Below are positions 1 through 9,828 of a stretch of 64,000 nt of DNA, one piece after another; the first letter of the stretch is position 1, and each line of letters opens with the position of its first letter. The notes beneath the pieces were generated by a model. That model was given only the letters and a program-made list of their open reading frames with translations. It was not told where the DNA came from and searched no databases. The position numbers and the translations under genes were made by a program. Source of the stretch: Actinomycetes bacterium (GTDB taxonomy: Bacteria; Actinomycetota; Thermoleophilia; UBA2241); assembly GCA_029547745.1 (NCBI GenBank), contig JAKPOQ010000004.1, positions 66,737 through 130,736 on the forward strand, in the 5' to 3' direction.

Positions 1-45
1 ATGAAGCTGAGCAAGTCGAAGGGCGCCGGTAAGCTGTTGAAGTAG
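1..45 (+). CDS. 3' tail of an upstream CDS (partial; ...MKLSKSKGAGKLLK*)
   Basis: Open frame from base 1 ending in TAG at 43-45; Lys-rich tail; too short to assign. Confidence 0.35.
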   Translation: MKLSKSKGAGKLLK

Positions 46-55
46 ACTGGCGAGC

Positions 56-3000
56 CTACGGGCGGCCGAGGCTGGCGGCGAGGTCTTCGGGCGCCGGCCG
101 CAGCCGCCGCAGGTGCGTGGCCACGACCGCCGGCACCTCGTCGGGGGCGGCGCACACGACGGGTATCGGCGGCAGGCTCTCGAGGAAGTCACGGCCGTAC
201 GGCTGCTGCGTGAGGCGATGGTCGAGGACGACCACGACGCCGACGTCCGTCTCGGTGCGGATGAGTCGCCCGAAGCCCTGTCTGAACCTGAGGACGGCCT
301 CGGGCAGGTAGAAGCTTCGGAACCAGTCGACGCCCGCCTCGACGCAGGCCTGGCGGCGGGCGTGGAAGAGCGGGCCTTGGGGCGGGAACGGCAGCTTGGC
401 GATGACGAGGCACACGAGCGTCTCGCCCGGAAAGTCCTGGCCGGTCCACAATGAGTCGACACCGAGGAGGATCGTCTCGGGGTGCGCGCGGAACTCCTCG
501 GCGAGCGCGGCTGCGCTCCCGTGGAGACCCTGGGCGAGCACGAGCACCCCATCGTCCTCGACGTGCGCGCCCACAGCGGCGGCGACCCGGTACATGTCAC
601 GCTTGTTGGTGAAGAGCGCCAGAGTGCGGCCTCCGGTGACCTCCGCGATGTGTTTGAGGCGCGCCGTCTGCCGGTCGGCGGCCTCGTCGGGCCGCCAATC
701 ACGTCCGGGGTCGTGTTCGAGGACGAGGACGGCCTGTCGGGTGAAGTCGAACGGCGAGGGGAAGACGCGTTCGTCGACCCCGAGGTCGTCCGCCAGGCCG
801 GTCGTCTCGCGGAAGTAGGTGAACGAGCCCCCGACCGTGAGCGTCGCGCTCGTCAGGACGGCGCCGCGCAAACGGTCCCAGAGGGCGGCGCGGCAGGAGG
901 CGGCGACCGAGAGCGGCGTCCTCGTGAGCGTCCAGCGCGGCCCCGGGGCGAACGCCGCCGGCTCGGGCGTCTCGGCCGGGGCCTCGATCTCGGCCCAGAG
1001 GACCGCGTCGGGGGAGCTCGTCTCGGGCAGCTCGGCGAGAAGGGTGGCCGCCCTGTCCGCATCGTCGACTAGCGCCAGCAGCGGCGACCGCTCACGGTGG
1101 TCGTCGGGAAGCGTCTCGGCTGCCTGCGCCGCCGCGCCGGCCAAGGCGGCGAGACGCTCGCTGAGGAGGCTCGTCGCCGTGGCCAGCGCATCCCAGGACG
1201 GCGCCTCGCGGAGTCCGGGTGTGAGCCAGGCGGCGAGGCCGTAGTCGGCGCTTGCGGGAGGGCCGGCCGGCGCGCGCGCCGCGCGGCCATGCGGCGCGCG
1301 GCGCGCGCGCCGGCCGGCCCCCGTGTCGCTCCCGACCGCCGTCTCGGCGACGGCGGCGAGGGCCTCGCCGACCGCGCGCGCCAAAGACGGGAGGTCGGCG
1401 AGCAGGCGCTCGGCGGCCTCGGCGCCGGCGCGGAGCGCCTGCGCCTGCTGAGGCGTGGCGTGGCGCGCCAAGGAGCGCAGGCGCGTCGCCAGGGGCCGCT
1501 GTCGCCCGTGGCCACGCAGGCTGTGACCGAGGACCTCGAGGGTCCGCCGGTCGATCTGGTCGCTGAACGCGGACGTGGCCTCGGCGGGGAGCAGGTGCGC
1601 CTCGTCGATGATCACATGCTCGTGTTCGGGGAGGATCTCGTGGCCGGTCAGGAGCAGGGCGTGATTGACGAGGACGAGGTGGGCGGCCTCGGCACGGCTG
1701 CGCGCGAGGCGCCAGGGACAGCGGCCGCGGGCCGGACAGTGGCGGCCCAGGCAGGTGGCTCGCGAGGAACGCAGCTCGTGCGCCAGGGCCGTCAGGGCCG
1801 GCAGTTCGCGTTGCGCGCGGAAGGGAAGGGCCGAGAGGTCGACCTCGCCCCAGCGCGTGCGACCGACCAGGTAGGCGAGCGCCAGCGCCCGATCGACGTC
1901 GGGCAGAGCGCCGGCCTCGCCCCGGACGGCGTCGTCGAGCCGGCGTCGGCAGAGGTAGTTCTCGCGGCCCATGAGCACGGCCCAGTTCCAGCCCGGCGGG
2001 AGGGCCGCCTGGACGAGGGGGAGCTCGTGGGCGGCGAGCTGACGCTGGAGGGCTTTGGTCTTGGTACTGACGACCACGCGTGTGCCCGACGCGGCGCCGG
2101 CGAAGGCCGCCGGCAGGAGGTAGGCGAGGCTCTTGCCCATGCCCGTCCCGGCCTCGAAGAGGCCGATGCCGCCTGTTTCGAGGATGCCGGCGACCGCCTC
2201 TGCCATCGTCACCTGTCCGGCGCGCGGGCAGTAGCCGGGGAGCCGCGCCGCCAGTCCGGCGGGAGACTGCGTGGCAGCGGACGTCGGCCGGCGAGCGTCG
2301 CTGCGACGGCGCGCCCGGTCGTCGGCGCCGGCGGCGTCGTCGGCCCCCGTCCGGTCACCGGGGTCGAACTCCGCGCGCCAACCGTCGGCCGCGCACGGGA
2401 GGGCGGTGAGGGCGGCGCCGCGGGCGGCCCGCTGCGGCTCGGCGGCGACCGGCGGCGTCGGGGCCGCCTCGGGCGCCGCCCTCACCGCGTCGAGGATCCT
2501 GAGCGGGCGCCAACGGACGGCCTCGAGCAGGCCGCGCTCCTCGGCGGCGAGGCCGGCCGCTCTCGCCGCCAGGCGGCGCAGCAGCTCGGAGGTGGCCACG
2601 GCGTCGGGGAGGGCGCGGTGCTGCGGCGGCGCGATGCCGAGGGCCTCTGCCAGGATGGACAGCGCATGACGGTCGTGTTCGGGGAAGAGGACGAGCGCGG
2701 CCTCGAGGGTGTCGAACCAGTCGCCGCCCAGCGGGGCGAGACCGGCGCGTCGGGCGGCTGCCTCGAGATGGGCGCGGTCGAAGGCGGCGTTATGGGCGAC
2801 GAGCAGCGCGCCCTCGGCGAAGCGTGAGAGCGCCGCGTAGGCTTCGGCCATCGTCGGGGCTGCGGCGAGGGCGGCCCCGTCGATGCCCGTCATGCGGGTG
2901 ACGGCGAGCGGCACGGGGACATCGGCGCGTACGAGCGTCGAGAGACGATCGGTCTCGCGCAGGCGGGCGTCGAGGCGGACGGCCCCGAGGTCGATGATGC

Positions 3001-3070
3001 GGTCGCGGGCGGGGTCGAGTCCGGTCGTCTCGGTGTCGACGACGACGAAGCTCAGCGGGACGTCGGGCAT
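56..3070 (-). CDS. dinG: DnaQ-type 3'-5' exonuclease fused to DinG/XPD-type Fe-S ATP-dependent helicase
   Basis: N-term VVVDTETTGLD...HNAAFD exonuclease motifs; FEAGTGMGKSLAYLLPA Walker A; VIIDEAHLLP DEAH box; Cys cluster ENYLC...CLGRHCPARGRC typical of Fe-S helicases. Confidence 0.88.
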   Translation of the reverse strand: MPDVPLSFVVVDTETTGLDPARDRIIDLGAVRLDARLRETDRLSTLVRADVPVPLAVTRMTGIDGAALAAAPTMAEAYAALSRFAEGALLVAHNAAFDRAHLEAAARRAGLAPLGGDWFDTLEAALVLFPEHDRHALSILAEALGIAPPQHRALPDAVATSELLRRLAARAAGLAAEERGLLEAVRWRPLRILDAVRAAPEAAPTPPVAAEPQRAARGAALTALPCAADGWRAEFDPGDRTGADDAAGADDRARRRSDARRPTSAATQSPAGLAARLPGYCPRAGQVTMAEAVAGILETGGIGLFEAGTGMGKSLAYLLPAAFAGAASGTRVVVSTKTKALQRQLAAHELPLVQAALPPGWNWAVLMGRENYLCRRRLDDAVRGEAGALPDVDRALALAYLVGRTRWGEVDLSALPFRAQRELPALTALAHELRSSRATCLGRHCPARGRCPWRLARSRAEAAHLVLVNHALLLTGHEILPEHEHVIIDEAHLLPAEATSAFSDQIDRRTLEVLGHSLRGHGRQRPLATRLRSLARHATPQQAQALRAGAEAAERLLADLPSLARAVGEALAAVAETAVGSDTGAGRRARRAPHGRAARAPAGPPASADYGLAAWLTPGLREAPSWDALATATSLLSERLAALAGAAAQAAETLPDDHRERSPLLALVDDADRAATLLAELPETSSPDAVLWAEIEAPAETPEPAAFAPGPRWTLTRTPLSVAASCRAALWDRLRGAVLTSATLTVGGSFTYFRETTGLADDLGVDERVFPSPFDFTRQAVLVLEHDPGRDWRPDEAADRQTARLKHIAEVTGGRTLALFTNKRDMYRVAAAVGAHVEDDGVLVLAQGLHGSAAALAEEFRAHPETILLGVDSLWTGQDFPGETLVCLVIAKLPFPPQGPLFHARRQACVEAGVDWFRSFYLPEAVLRFRQGFGRLIRTETDVGVVVVLDHRLTQQPYGRDFLESLPPIPVVCAAPDEVPAVVATHLRRLRPAPEDLAASLGRP
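1260..1320. repeat. 61-nt near-perfect inverted repeat (26-bp arms) inside the dinG CDS
   Basis: GGGCCGGCCGGCGCGCGCGCCGCGCG / CGCGCGGCGCGCGCGCCGGCCGGCCC with 9-nt centre. Confidence 0.85.
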
Positions 3071-3131
3071 GGCGCGAGCATAGCAGGGTGAGGGGACGGG
3101 GCCGCGCGCCCGGGTCGGGCGGCGGATAGGC

Positions 3132-4226
3132 TCAGGCAGAGTCGGCTTCGCGGCGCGCGAGCAGGCAGTCGAGAGCGCCGGCGGCGATCGTCGCGATGAG
3201 CGTGAGGAGCTCGGACCGGCCTTCGGTGCTCGCGCCCGCCAAGGTCAAGGTGAGGGTCAGCGGTCGATCACGGCAGGGAGCCGAGGCGACGAGCACGTGC
3301 GCCGGCTTGGTCTCGATCGCCCGCGACGCGGACGCGGCGGCGCCGGAGGCGCCGGCGCTCTCGTCGCCCCAGCTTGCCACGCACGAGAGCGCATGCAGGG
3401 CGTCGGCCGCGAGGGTCGCCGTCTCGTGGAGCAGGTCGGCGGGCGACGACCGCGCGTGAAGGGCGCCGTGCGCGGCCGAGACCGCCTCGACTGCGCGGCG
3501 CAGGTCGAGGACGTCCTGGTCGCTGCGCCGCAGTTGGGCGAACACGTGCGCGTTGTGGAGGGCGACGGCGGCCTGGCCGGCGATCGCCGTGGCGAGGCGC
3601 ATCTCCTGGCGCGTGAAGCGGCGTTCACGCGAGTGGTCGAGGACCTCGAGCAATCCGATCGCCTGGCCGCGGTGCACCATGGGCAGGACGAGAAGGCATT
3701 TGTCGCCGTCGCGACGCATGATCGCCACCTCGGCTGGGTCGGCGCGGGGATCGCTGACATTGACGACGACGGTCTCGTGTTCCTCGAGGGCGCGCTTGGC
3801 CATCGGGAACTGGTTGACGTTGTAGATCCACGAGTCGGGTCGCCGGTTGCCAAGGTCGTCGTAGTCGGCGAGGACGGTGACCGTGCGGGACTCGCGGTCG
3901 TAGTCCGAGATCACGCAGAAGTGGCAGTCGAGCAGGCTGGTCATCTGGCGGGCGACCTCACGCAGGAGGTCGGCGAGGTCGAGTTGACTCGTGACGGCGA
4001 TGGCCGTCTTCACCAGCGTCTCGAGCTCCCGTTCGCGGGCGAGGCGGGCGGCGAGATGGTTGCTCCCCCCGATCAGGGTGGCCAGTTCCTCGATGTCTTC
4101 CTGCTTGATGCGCCGGTGCCCGCCCGCCGTGCGTGTACAAGGGAGGAACCCGGACGCGGTCCAGCGACGGATCGTGTGCGTGGAGACGCCGAGGCGGCGC
4201 GCGGCGTGCTGGACGCTGAGGTACAT
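3132..4226 (-). CDS. MerR/excisionase-type HTH + GAF domain regulator (copy 1)
   Basis: MYLSVQHAARRLGVSTHTIRRWTASGFLPCTRTAGGHRRI HTH followed by GAF-like region (LLDCHFCVISDYD...GLLEVLD); start chosen by alignment with paralog (ORF track start is 4241). Confidence 0.8.
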   Translation of the reverse strand: MYLSVQHAARRLGVSTHTIRRWTASGFLPCTRTAGGHRRIKQEDIEELATLIGGSNHLAARLARERELETLVKTAIAVTSQLDLADLLREVARQMTSLLDCHFCVISDYDRESRTVTVLADYDDLGNRRPDSWIYNVNQFPMAKRALEEHETVVVNVSDPRADPAEVAIMRRDGDKCLLVLPMVHRGQAIGLLEVLDHSRERRFTRQEMRLATAIAGQAAVALHNAHVFAQLRRSDQDVLDLRRAVEAVSAAHGALHARSSPADLLHETATLAADALHALSCVASWGDESAGASGAAASASRAIETKPAHVLVASAPCRDRPLTLTLTLAGASTEGRSELLTLIATIAAGALDCLLARREADSA

Positions 4227-4443
4227 GGACGGAAGGTACATAGTCGCCGACGATCAAGTCAACTCCGGGGAAGTTCTGCGCTCCGCAGAGGCGAAGTTCC
4301 CCGTCCGGCGCGTCGAGCGTTCCTTCCCGCAAACGCGGCTGAGCCGTACCATCTCCGTTCCGGTCATGGGTGCGCCGCGTTCCGCTTCGTGCGCTACACG
4401 GCGGTCGGATCGAGCAGCCGCCGTGGACCATCGCGGCGGACGC

Positions 4444-5511
4444 TCAGCGTGCCATCAGGGCGCCGCCGGCGGCGGCGATGAGGTCCAGCAGCTCGGTCTG
4501 GCCTTCGCTCGGGGGTTCCACCAGCGTGACCGCCAGGGTCAGATCGCTGGCGCCGGACGGGTCGCGGGCGACGACGAGTGTCGCCTGCGTGCCGCGCTCG
4601 TCCCCGTCGTCGAAGGCTGCCGAAGCCTCGCCGAAGGCGCCGGCGCTGGCGCCGCCCGCGCTGGCCACGCATGAGACCGCTTCGAGCGCGTCGCAGGCGA
4701 CGCGGGCGACTTCGGCGAGCGCGGCGTCCGGCGCCGCCGCGACCACGGCCGGGACCCTGCCGGTGAGGCAGCGCAGGGCGGAACGCAGGCGCGAGATGTC
4801 GTGGTCGCTGCGCGTCTGGTCGGCGAACAGCTTGGCGTTGTGCAACGCCGCTGCAGCTTGGCCGGCGACCGCGCGGCACAGACGCAGCTCCTGTCGCGAG
4901 TACTGCCGCGAGCGCTTCTGGTCGACGACCTCGAGCAGGCCGATGACGTGATCCTGGTGGACGAGCGGCGCCATGAGGAGGCTCTTGTCCCCGTCGCGGC
5001 GCAGGACTGCGGCCTCCGCTTGGTCAACGTGCGGATCGTCGACGTTGACGACGGCCGTGACGCGTTCCTTGAGGACGCGACGGGTCAGAGGGTACTCGCT
5101 GAGCTTGTAGGGCCCGCTGTCGGGCAGCCGCTGACCGGAATGGTCGTAATCGGCCAGGACGTAGACGATGCCCGCGCGCTCGTCGAACTCGGAGATGGCG
5201 CAGAAGTGGCAGTCCAGAAGCGCCGTCATGCGGCGTGCGATCTCTGCCAGCAGCTCGGTGACGTCGAGCCTGCTGGCCAGGGCGATGGAGGTGTCGACGA
5301 GGACGTCGAGCTCGCGCTCGCGAGCGAGCTGGGCGGCCAGGTGGTTCGAGTCGCCGATCGCGCGCGCGAGGTCGTCGATGTCGCGCTCGTCGATCCGGCG
5401 GTGGCCCCCCGCGGTCCGCATGCAAGGGAGGAACCCGGTGGCCGTCCAGCGTCTGACGGTGACCGGTGAGACACCGAGGCGGCGTGCCGCCTGCTGCACG
5501 CTCAGGTACAT
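4444..5511 (-). CDS. MerR/excisionase-type HTH + GAF domain regulator (copy 2, tandem paralog)
   Basis: MYLSVQQAARRLGVSPVTVRRWTATGFLPCMRTAGGHRRI; LLDCHFCAISEFD; extensive similarity to the 3132-4226 product. Confidence 0.82.
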   Translation of the reverse strand: MYLSVQQAARRLGVSPVTVRRWTATGFLPCMRTAGGHRRIDERDIDDLARAIGDSNHLAAQLARERELDVLVDTSIALASRLDVTELLAEIARRMTALLDCHFCAISEFDERAGIVYVLADYDHSGQRLPDSGPYKLSEYPLTRRVLKERVTAVVNVDDPHVDQAEAAVLRRDGDKSLLMAPLVHQDHVIGLLEVVDQKRSRQYSRQELRLCRAVAGQAAAALHNAKLFADQTRSDHDISRLRSALRCLTGRVPAVVAAAPDAALAEVARVACDALEAVSCVASAGGASAGAFGEASAAFDDGDERGTQATLVVARDPSGASDLTLAVTLVEPPSEGQTELLDLIAAAGGALMAR

Positions 5512-5708
5512 GGCGCAAACCTACAACCGTTTCTGCCCGTGGTCAATGATGACTAAGTTGTGTTCCTTGGACTGATGAAGTTCGCTGACGAATGTTCGCT
5601 GGAAAGCGCCATGTTCTGCTGGGAGAATGTGATCGATCCTGACGGCCGTCGCCGCCGACCCATCGGAGGGTCGCACGGGCGACGGCCGGACCACGAAAGG
5701 GTGAGACC

Positions 5709-6896
5709 ATGAAGGTCCTGCAACTCGGTGTCGGCGCGGTCGGCGAAGTCAACGCCCGTGTCGCCGCGCAGGAACCGCACGTCTCGACGGTCGTATTGGC
5801 CGACATCGACGAAGCGCGCGTGCGCGCCGTGGCGGCGAAGCTGCCCCCCGGCAAGGCGCAGTGCCTCGTCCTCGACGCTTCGGACCGAGCGGCGCTGGTC
5901 GACGCCGCCAAAGATGCCGGCTTCGTCCTCAACGCCCTTGCGACGGCCTGGGACATCCCGGTGATGGAGGCGTGCCTCGAGGCCGGCGCGAACTACCTCG
6001 ACATGGGGACCGGTGGTCCGCGCGAGATCACCGGCACGGCCGATCTCGACGAGCAGCTCGCCCTGGACGGCGAGTTCAAGAGGCGTGGCCTGACGGCCAT
6101 GGTCTCGTTCGGCATCGACCCGGGGGCCAGCGACGTGTTCGCGCACGCCCTGTACGACGAGTTCGACGCGGTCACGGCCCTGACCGTGCTGGACGGCGAC
6201 AACGGCACCGCCGACGGCTACGAGTTCGTGTGTTCGTTCTCGCCCGAGACGATGATCGAGGAATGCCTGCTGCCGCCGTATGTCTTCCGCGACGGTCGCG
6301 AGTCTCGCAACGAGGCGCTTTCGGTCTCGCGGGAGTTCGAGTTCCCGGCGCCGGTAGGGCGCCTGCGGCTGTGGAACGTCGACCACGAAGAGGCGCAACT
6401 CATGCCGCAGTTTCTCGGCGGCAAGGGACTGCGCGACGCGGCGTTCTTCATCGCCCTGGACGACCGCTTCGTCGAGGCCCTGCGCGTCTTCCGGTACCTC
6501 GGCCTGAACCAACGCGCGCCGGTCGAGTTCCGCGGCGCCCGGTTCTCGCCCCTCCAGTTCGTCGCCTCGCGTCTGCCGCAGCCCGCCGAGCTCGCGGGCA
6601 AGATCCACGGGGCCGTCTGTGTGGGAGCGCTGTGCGAGGGCACGCTGGCCCGTCGGCCGGCGCGGCGTTTCATGTACCAGACAACGTCGCACGACGAGGC
6701 TTGGGAACGCCTGGGCGTGCAGGGCACGGCTTGGCAGACCGGGGCGTCGGCGGCCTGCGCCGTACGCCTGTTCGCGCGCGGAGAGGTCGCCCGCCGCGGC
6801 GTCGTGCCACCCGAGCTGCTCGACCCCGCGCCGTTCATCGCCGAGATGCGCGCCGTCGGCCTCGAGGTGGGGGTAGTGGACCTTCCGGTCGCCTGA
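5709..6896 (+). CDS. saccharopine dehydrogenase-like NAD(P)-binding oxidoreductase
   Basis: MKVLQLGVGAVGEVNARVA Rossmann start; DASDRAALVDAAKDAGFVLNAL...YLDMG typical of the family. Confidence 0.8.
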   Translation: MKVLQLGVGAVGEVNARVAAQEPHVSTVVLADIDEARVRAVAAKLPPGKAQCLVLDASDRAALVDAAKDAGFVLNALATAWDIPVMEACLEAGANYLDMGTGGPREITGTADLDEQLALDGEFKRRGLTAMVSFGIDPGASDVFAHALYDEFDAVTALTVLDGDNGTADGYEFVCSFSPETMIEECLLPPYVFRDGRESRNEALSVSREFEFPAPVGRLRLWNVDHEEAQLMPQFLGGKGLRDAAFFIALDDRFVEALRVFRYLGLNQRAPVEFRGARFSPLQFVASRLPQPAELAGKIHGAVCVGALCEGTLARRPARRFMYQTTSHDEAWERLGVQGTAWQTGASAACAVRLFARGEVARRGVVPPELLDPAPFIAEMRAVGLEVGVVDLPVA

Positions 6897-6902
6897 CGGG
6901 GA

Positions 6903-6955
6903 GCGTGGGGGCGGGCGGCGGGGCGGCTACGGCGCCCCGCCGCCCGCCCCCACGC
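6903..6955. terminator. GC hairpin, 23-bp perfect arms, 7-nt loop, no T-tract
   Basis: GCGTGGGGGCGGGCGGCGGGGCG gctacgg CGCCCCGCCGCCCGCCCCCACGC just after the 5709-6896 CDS. Confidence 0.6.
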
Positions 6956-7007
6956 AGGTGGGCCCTTCGGAGGCATGCCCGCTCGCGCTCCGATAGCATA
7001 GGCGCTG

Positions 7008-8255
7008 ATGCCTTCCCTGATGCAACGGCTGCGCCGCGGGTTCCAAGCCTATCCCGGCCAGTTCTGGCTCCTCGTCCTGTGCATCTTCGTCTTCACGGCG
7101 GCCTCGTCGCTCGGCTTCCCGTACGAAGCCATCTTCCTGAACCACGAGCTCGGGATCAGGATGACGGTCGTCGGCGTCGTTTTCGGCATCGTCCCCGCGT
7201 TGGTCATCCCCTTGCAGATGTGGGGCGGCCAGCTCACCGACCGGTTCGGCCGTCGCAGGATGACGATCCTCGCGCTCACGGTGGGGACGCTCTGGTACGT
7301 GGGGTTCGCTTTCGTCCGCGAGGTGTGGCAGGTCGCTCTGCTCGTCGGGATCGAGAGCGCGTTCGGCTGGCCGCTCTTCCAGACGGCGACCAACGCCATG
7401 GTCGCCGACATGGTGGGTCCGGCGCTGCGGCAGGAGGGGTTCAGCGTGACGCGCGTGGCGATGAACCTCGGCGTTGTCGTAGGACCGGCGGCGGCCGGCC
7501 TGGCGCGCGGCGCCGGCGTGAGCTTCCGCGACCTGTTCCTGGCTGCCGCCGCCGGTTGCGCCACCATGATCGTGCTGGCCATCGCCGGTCTTCGTGAGAG
7601 CCGTCCGGCCGTGGTCGAAGAAGCCGGGGACGAGAAGGGCGAGGGGCGGCGAGGCTACGCCGTGGTGATGCGCGACCGTCGCTTCCTCACGTTCCTGGCC
7701 GTGGCCCTGCCCCCGGTGTTCGTGATCGGGACGTTCGTCTCGATCTTCTCGGTTTACGTGACCGGCGAGATCGGCATCCCGGACGGGACGTGGGGTTGGC
7801 TGCTGGGATTGAACGCCCTCGTCGTCGCCACCGTCCAGTACCCGCTTGTGCGGGCGACGAAGTGGAAGAACCGCATGATCCTGCTCGCCTTCTCGAGCGC
7901 CCTGCTCGGGATCGGTATCGGCGGCTCGGCGTTCGCCGGTGGGCTCGCTTCACTGGTGGTCCTCGTGATCATCATGAGCTTGGGCGAGACCCTCCTGGCC
8001 CCGGTGGCGACGGCCGAGGTCGCCGACTTCGCCCCCGAGGAGTTGCGCGGCCGCTACATGGGCGCCTGGACGATCGTCTGGAACGGAGGCGCCGCGATGG
8101 GCCCGGCCTTCATGGGCTGGGCGATGGACACGCTGGGGGCGCGGGAGGCGTTCGTCGTCCTGCTCGTCGTCGGCCTCGTCGGGGCGGCGCTCTTCGTGTC
8201 GCGGGCGCCGGAGTGGCGGCGGCATCGGCGGGCGGTCACGGCGGGCGAAGCCTGA
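7008..8255 (+). CDS. MFS transporter
   Basis: Multi-TM protein, GGQLTDRFGRRRMTI loop 2-3 motif, about 12 hydrophobic segments. Confidence 0.85.
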   Translation: MPSLMQRLRRGFQAYPGQFWLLVLCIFVFTAASSLGFPYEAIFLNHELGIRMTVVGVVFGIVPALVIPLQMWGGQLTDRFGRRRMTILALTVGTLWYVGFAFVREVWQVALLVGIESAFGWPLFQTATNAMVADMVGPALRQEGFSVTRVAMNLGVVVGPAAAGLARGAGVSFRDLFLAAAAGCATMIVLAIAGLRESRPAVVEEAGDEKGEGRRGYAVVMRDRRFLTFLAVALPPVFVIGTFVSIFSVYVTGEIGIPDGTWGWLLGLNALVVATVQYPLVRATKWKNRMILLAFSSALLGIGIGGSAFAGGLASLVVLVIIMSLGETLLAPVATAEVADFAPEELRGRYMGAWTIVWNGGAAMGPAFMGWAMDTLGAREAFVVLLVVGLVGAALFVSRAPEWRRHRRAVTAGEA

Positions 8256-8342
8256 GACCGCCCGGGCGGCGTCCGCCGCCGCGTGGGTCCGGCGCCCACC
8301 GCCGCTGGCGTGGGTCCGGCGCCCTCCGCCCGCGCAGGCGGC

Positions 8343-9779
8343 TCACGATCCCGCGGATGCCCCTCTGACGATGTCCTCGAGCGCCTCCGCCTTGTCGGCG
8401 GCGAGCTTGGGACCTCGCGCCTCCGCCTCGGCCAGGATCGCCCGCACCTGGTCGGCGGCGTCGTCGGCTTCAGTGCGCCCTCGGGCGCGCCACGCCTCGA
8501 TGCTCAGCCGTGTGGCGATGGTGGGGAGGAACACCTCGCCGGCGCGCAGCCGGCGGGCCGTCTCCTTGTCGTTCAGGTAGCTTCCCGAAAAGCCGAGCCG
8601 CTCGATGGTCGCGGCCATGACTGTCGCCGGCGACACCTCTGCGCCGTCGACCAGGCGGAGGATCATCGCCGCGATCTCGGCGTCGATCACGATCTGCGGC
8701 AGGCTCATGAGATTGGCTCCGCTCAGGAGGCCGATTCCGCCGGTCACGAGGTCGGCCCCCGCCGAGACGGCGACGAGGCCCTTGAGCGCCTTCTCGTAGC
8801 CGGCCTGGATGCCGCCGTACTTGGCGTCGGTGGCGAGACCGGGACACAGCACGGGGACGCCGAGCTCGTGGGCGACCTCGGCGCAGGCGGCCGCCATGAG
8901 GGCCGATTCGAGCGCCCCGAAGGCGAACGTGCCGGCCCTCATGTCGAGCAGGCTGGCGCCGGCGCCCAGCATGACCGGCGTCCCCGGCGCGGCCGTCTCG
9001 ATCACCGTTGCGGCTCCGAGGAACTCGGCCACGTCCATGGCCACGGCTCCGGCCACCGTGATCGGCGCCGTCCCGCCGGCGATCGGCATCGGGTAGATGA
9101 CGATGGGAGTCCCATGGCGCGCCGCCTCGAGGTTGGCGTCGAGGAAGTCGCGGTCGATCGCGAGCGGCGAGGAGGTGCAGCAGACGACGCTGACACGCGG
9201 TCGGCGCCGGAACTCGTCCAGGTCGCCGCAGACGACCTCCATCATCCGCATCAGGACCTCGACCTGCCGCCGGTCGGTGACCTCGTCCTGGAGGTGCTTG
9301 TCGGACCAGCAGAGCCCGGTCTGGTACGCGCGGAAGGGGCGCTCAGTCTCTGCCGTGTCGGTCGCGGCGACGAGCATCCACATGACGTCGACCACCGACA
9401 TCGCGTCGGCGACGATGGTGGACTCACGCTGGTCGCGAAGGGTGCCGGGGCGGTAGTCGCCGCTGTCCATGTCGAGGACGTGGGTCGGGGCGCCCGAGGG
9501 CACGAAGTGCGTGCGGGCGCCGTCGAGGAGCACGTCCTCGGCAGGAGTCGCGCCGCCGAGCAGGACGTCGCGGGGACACGCGCGCAAGGCTTCGGCCACC
9601 AAGCTGCGTGGCAGGCGGGCTACGCCGGCGTCGCGGTCCACGTCGGCTCCGGCCGCGGCCAGGACGGCCAGGCCGCGGCCGGAGCCGAAGCGCATGCCGG
9701 TGCGTTCGAGCAGGCCGAACGCCTCCTCGACGATCAGGTGCCGTTCGTCTTCGCTCAGCCAGCTCGCGGTGAGCCGCAT
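8343..9779 (-). CDS. trimethylamine methyltransferase (MttB)-family protein, non-pyrrolysine type
   Basis: MRLTASWLSEDERHLIVEEAFGLLERTGMRFGS...; uninterrupted ORF; ATG at 9779 preceded by GGGAGGGATC RBS on the minus strand (ORF track extends to 9932). Confidence 0.78.
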   Translation of the reverse strand: MRLTASWLSEDERHLIVEEAFGLLERTGMRFGSGRGLAVLAAAGADVDRDAGVARLPRSLVAEALRACPRDVLLGGATPAEDVLLDGARTHFVPSGAPTHVLDMDSGDYRPGTLRDQRESTIVADAMSVVDVMWMLVAATDTAETERPFRAYQTGLCWSDKHLQDEVTDRRQVEVLMRMMEVVCGDLDEFRRRPRVSVVCCTSSPLAIDRDFLDANLEAARHGTPIVIYPMPIAGGTAPITVAGAVAMDVAEFLGAATVIETAAPGTPVMLGAGASLLDMRAGTFAFGALESALMAAACAEVAHELGVPVLCPGLATDAKYGGIQAGYEKALKGLVAVSAGADLVTGGIGLLSGANLMSLPQIVIDAEIAAMILRLVDGAEVSPATVMAATIERLGFSGSYLNDKETARRLRAGEVFLPTIATRLSIEAWRARGRTEADDAADQVRAILAEAEARGPKLAADKAEALEDIVRGASAGS

Positions 9780-9828
9780 GATCCCTCCCGGCTGTCGTCT
9801 GCAGGTGCGCCCGCCATGGTATCGGGGC

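Noticed and set aside
1097-2827. 576-aa plus-strand ORF opposite dinG
   Set aside because: Antisense shadow ORF typical of very high GC DNA; the minus strand carries clear helicase motifs.
8343-9779. Possible pyrrolysine-containing trimethylamine methyltransferase
   Set aside because: No in-frame TAG within the reading frame, and no pyl genes in the window; treated as a non-Pyl MttB homolog.
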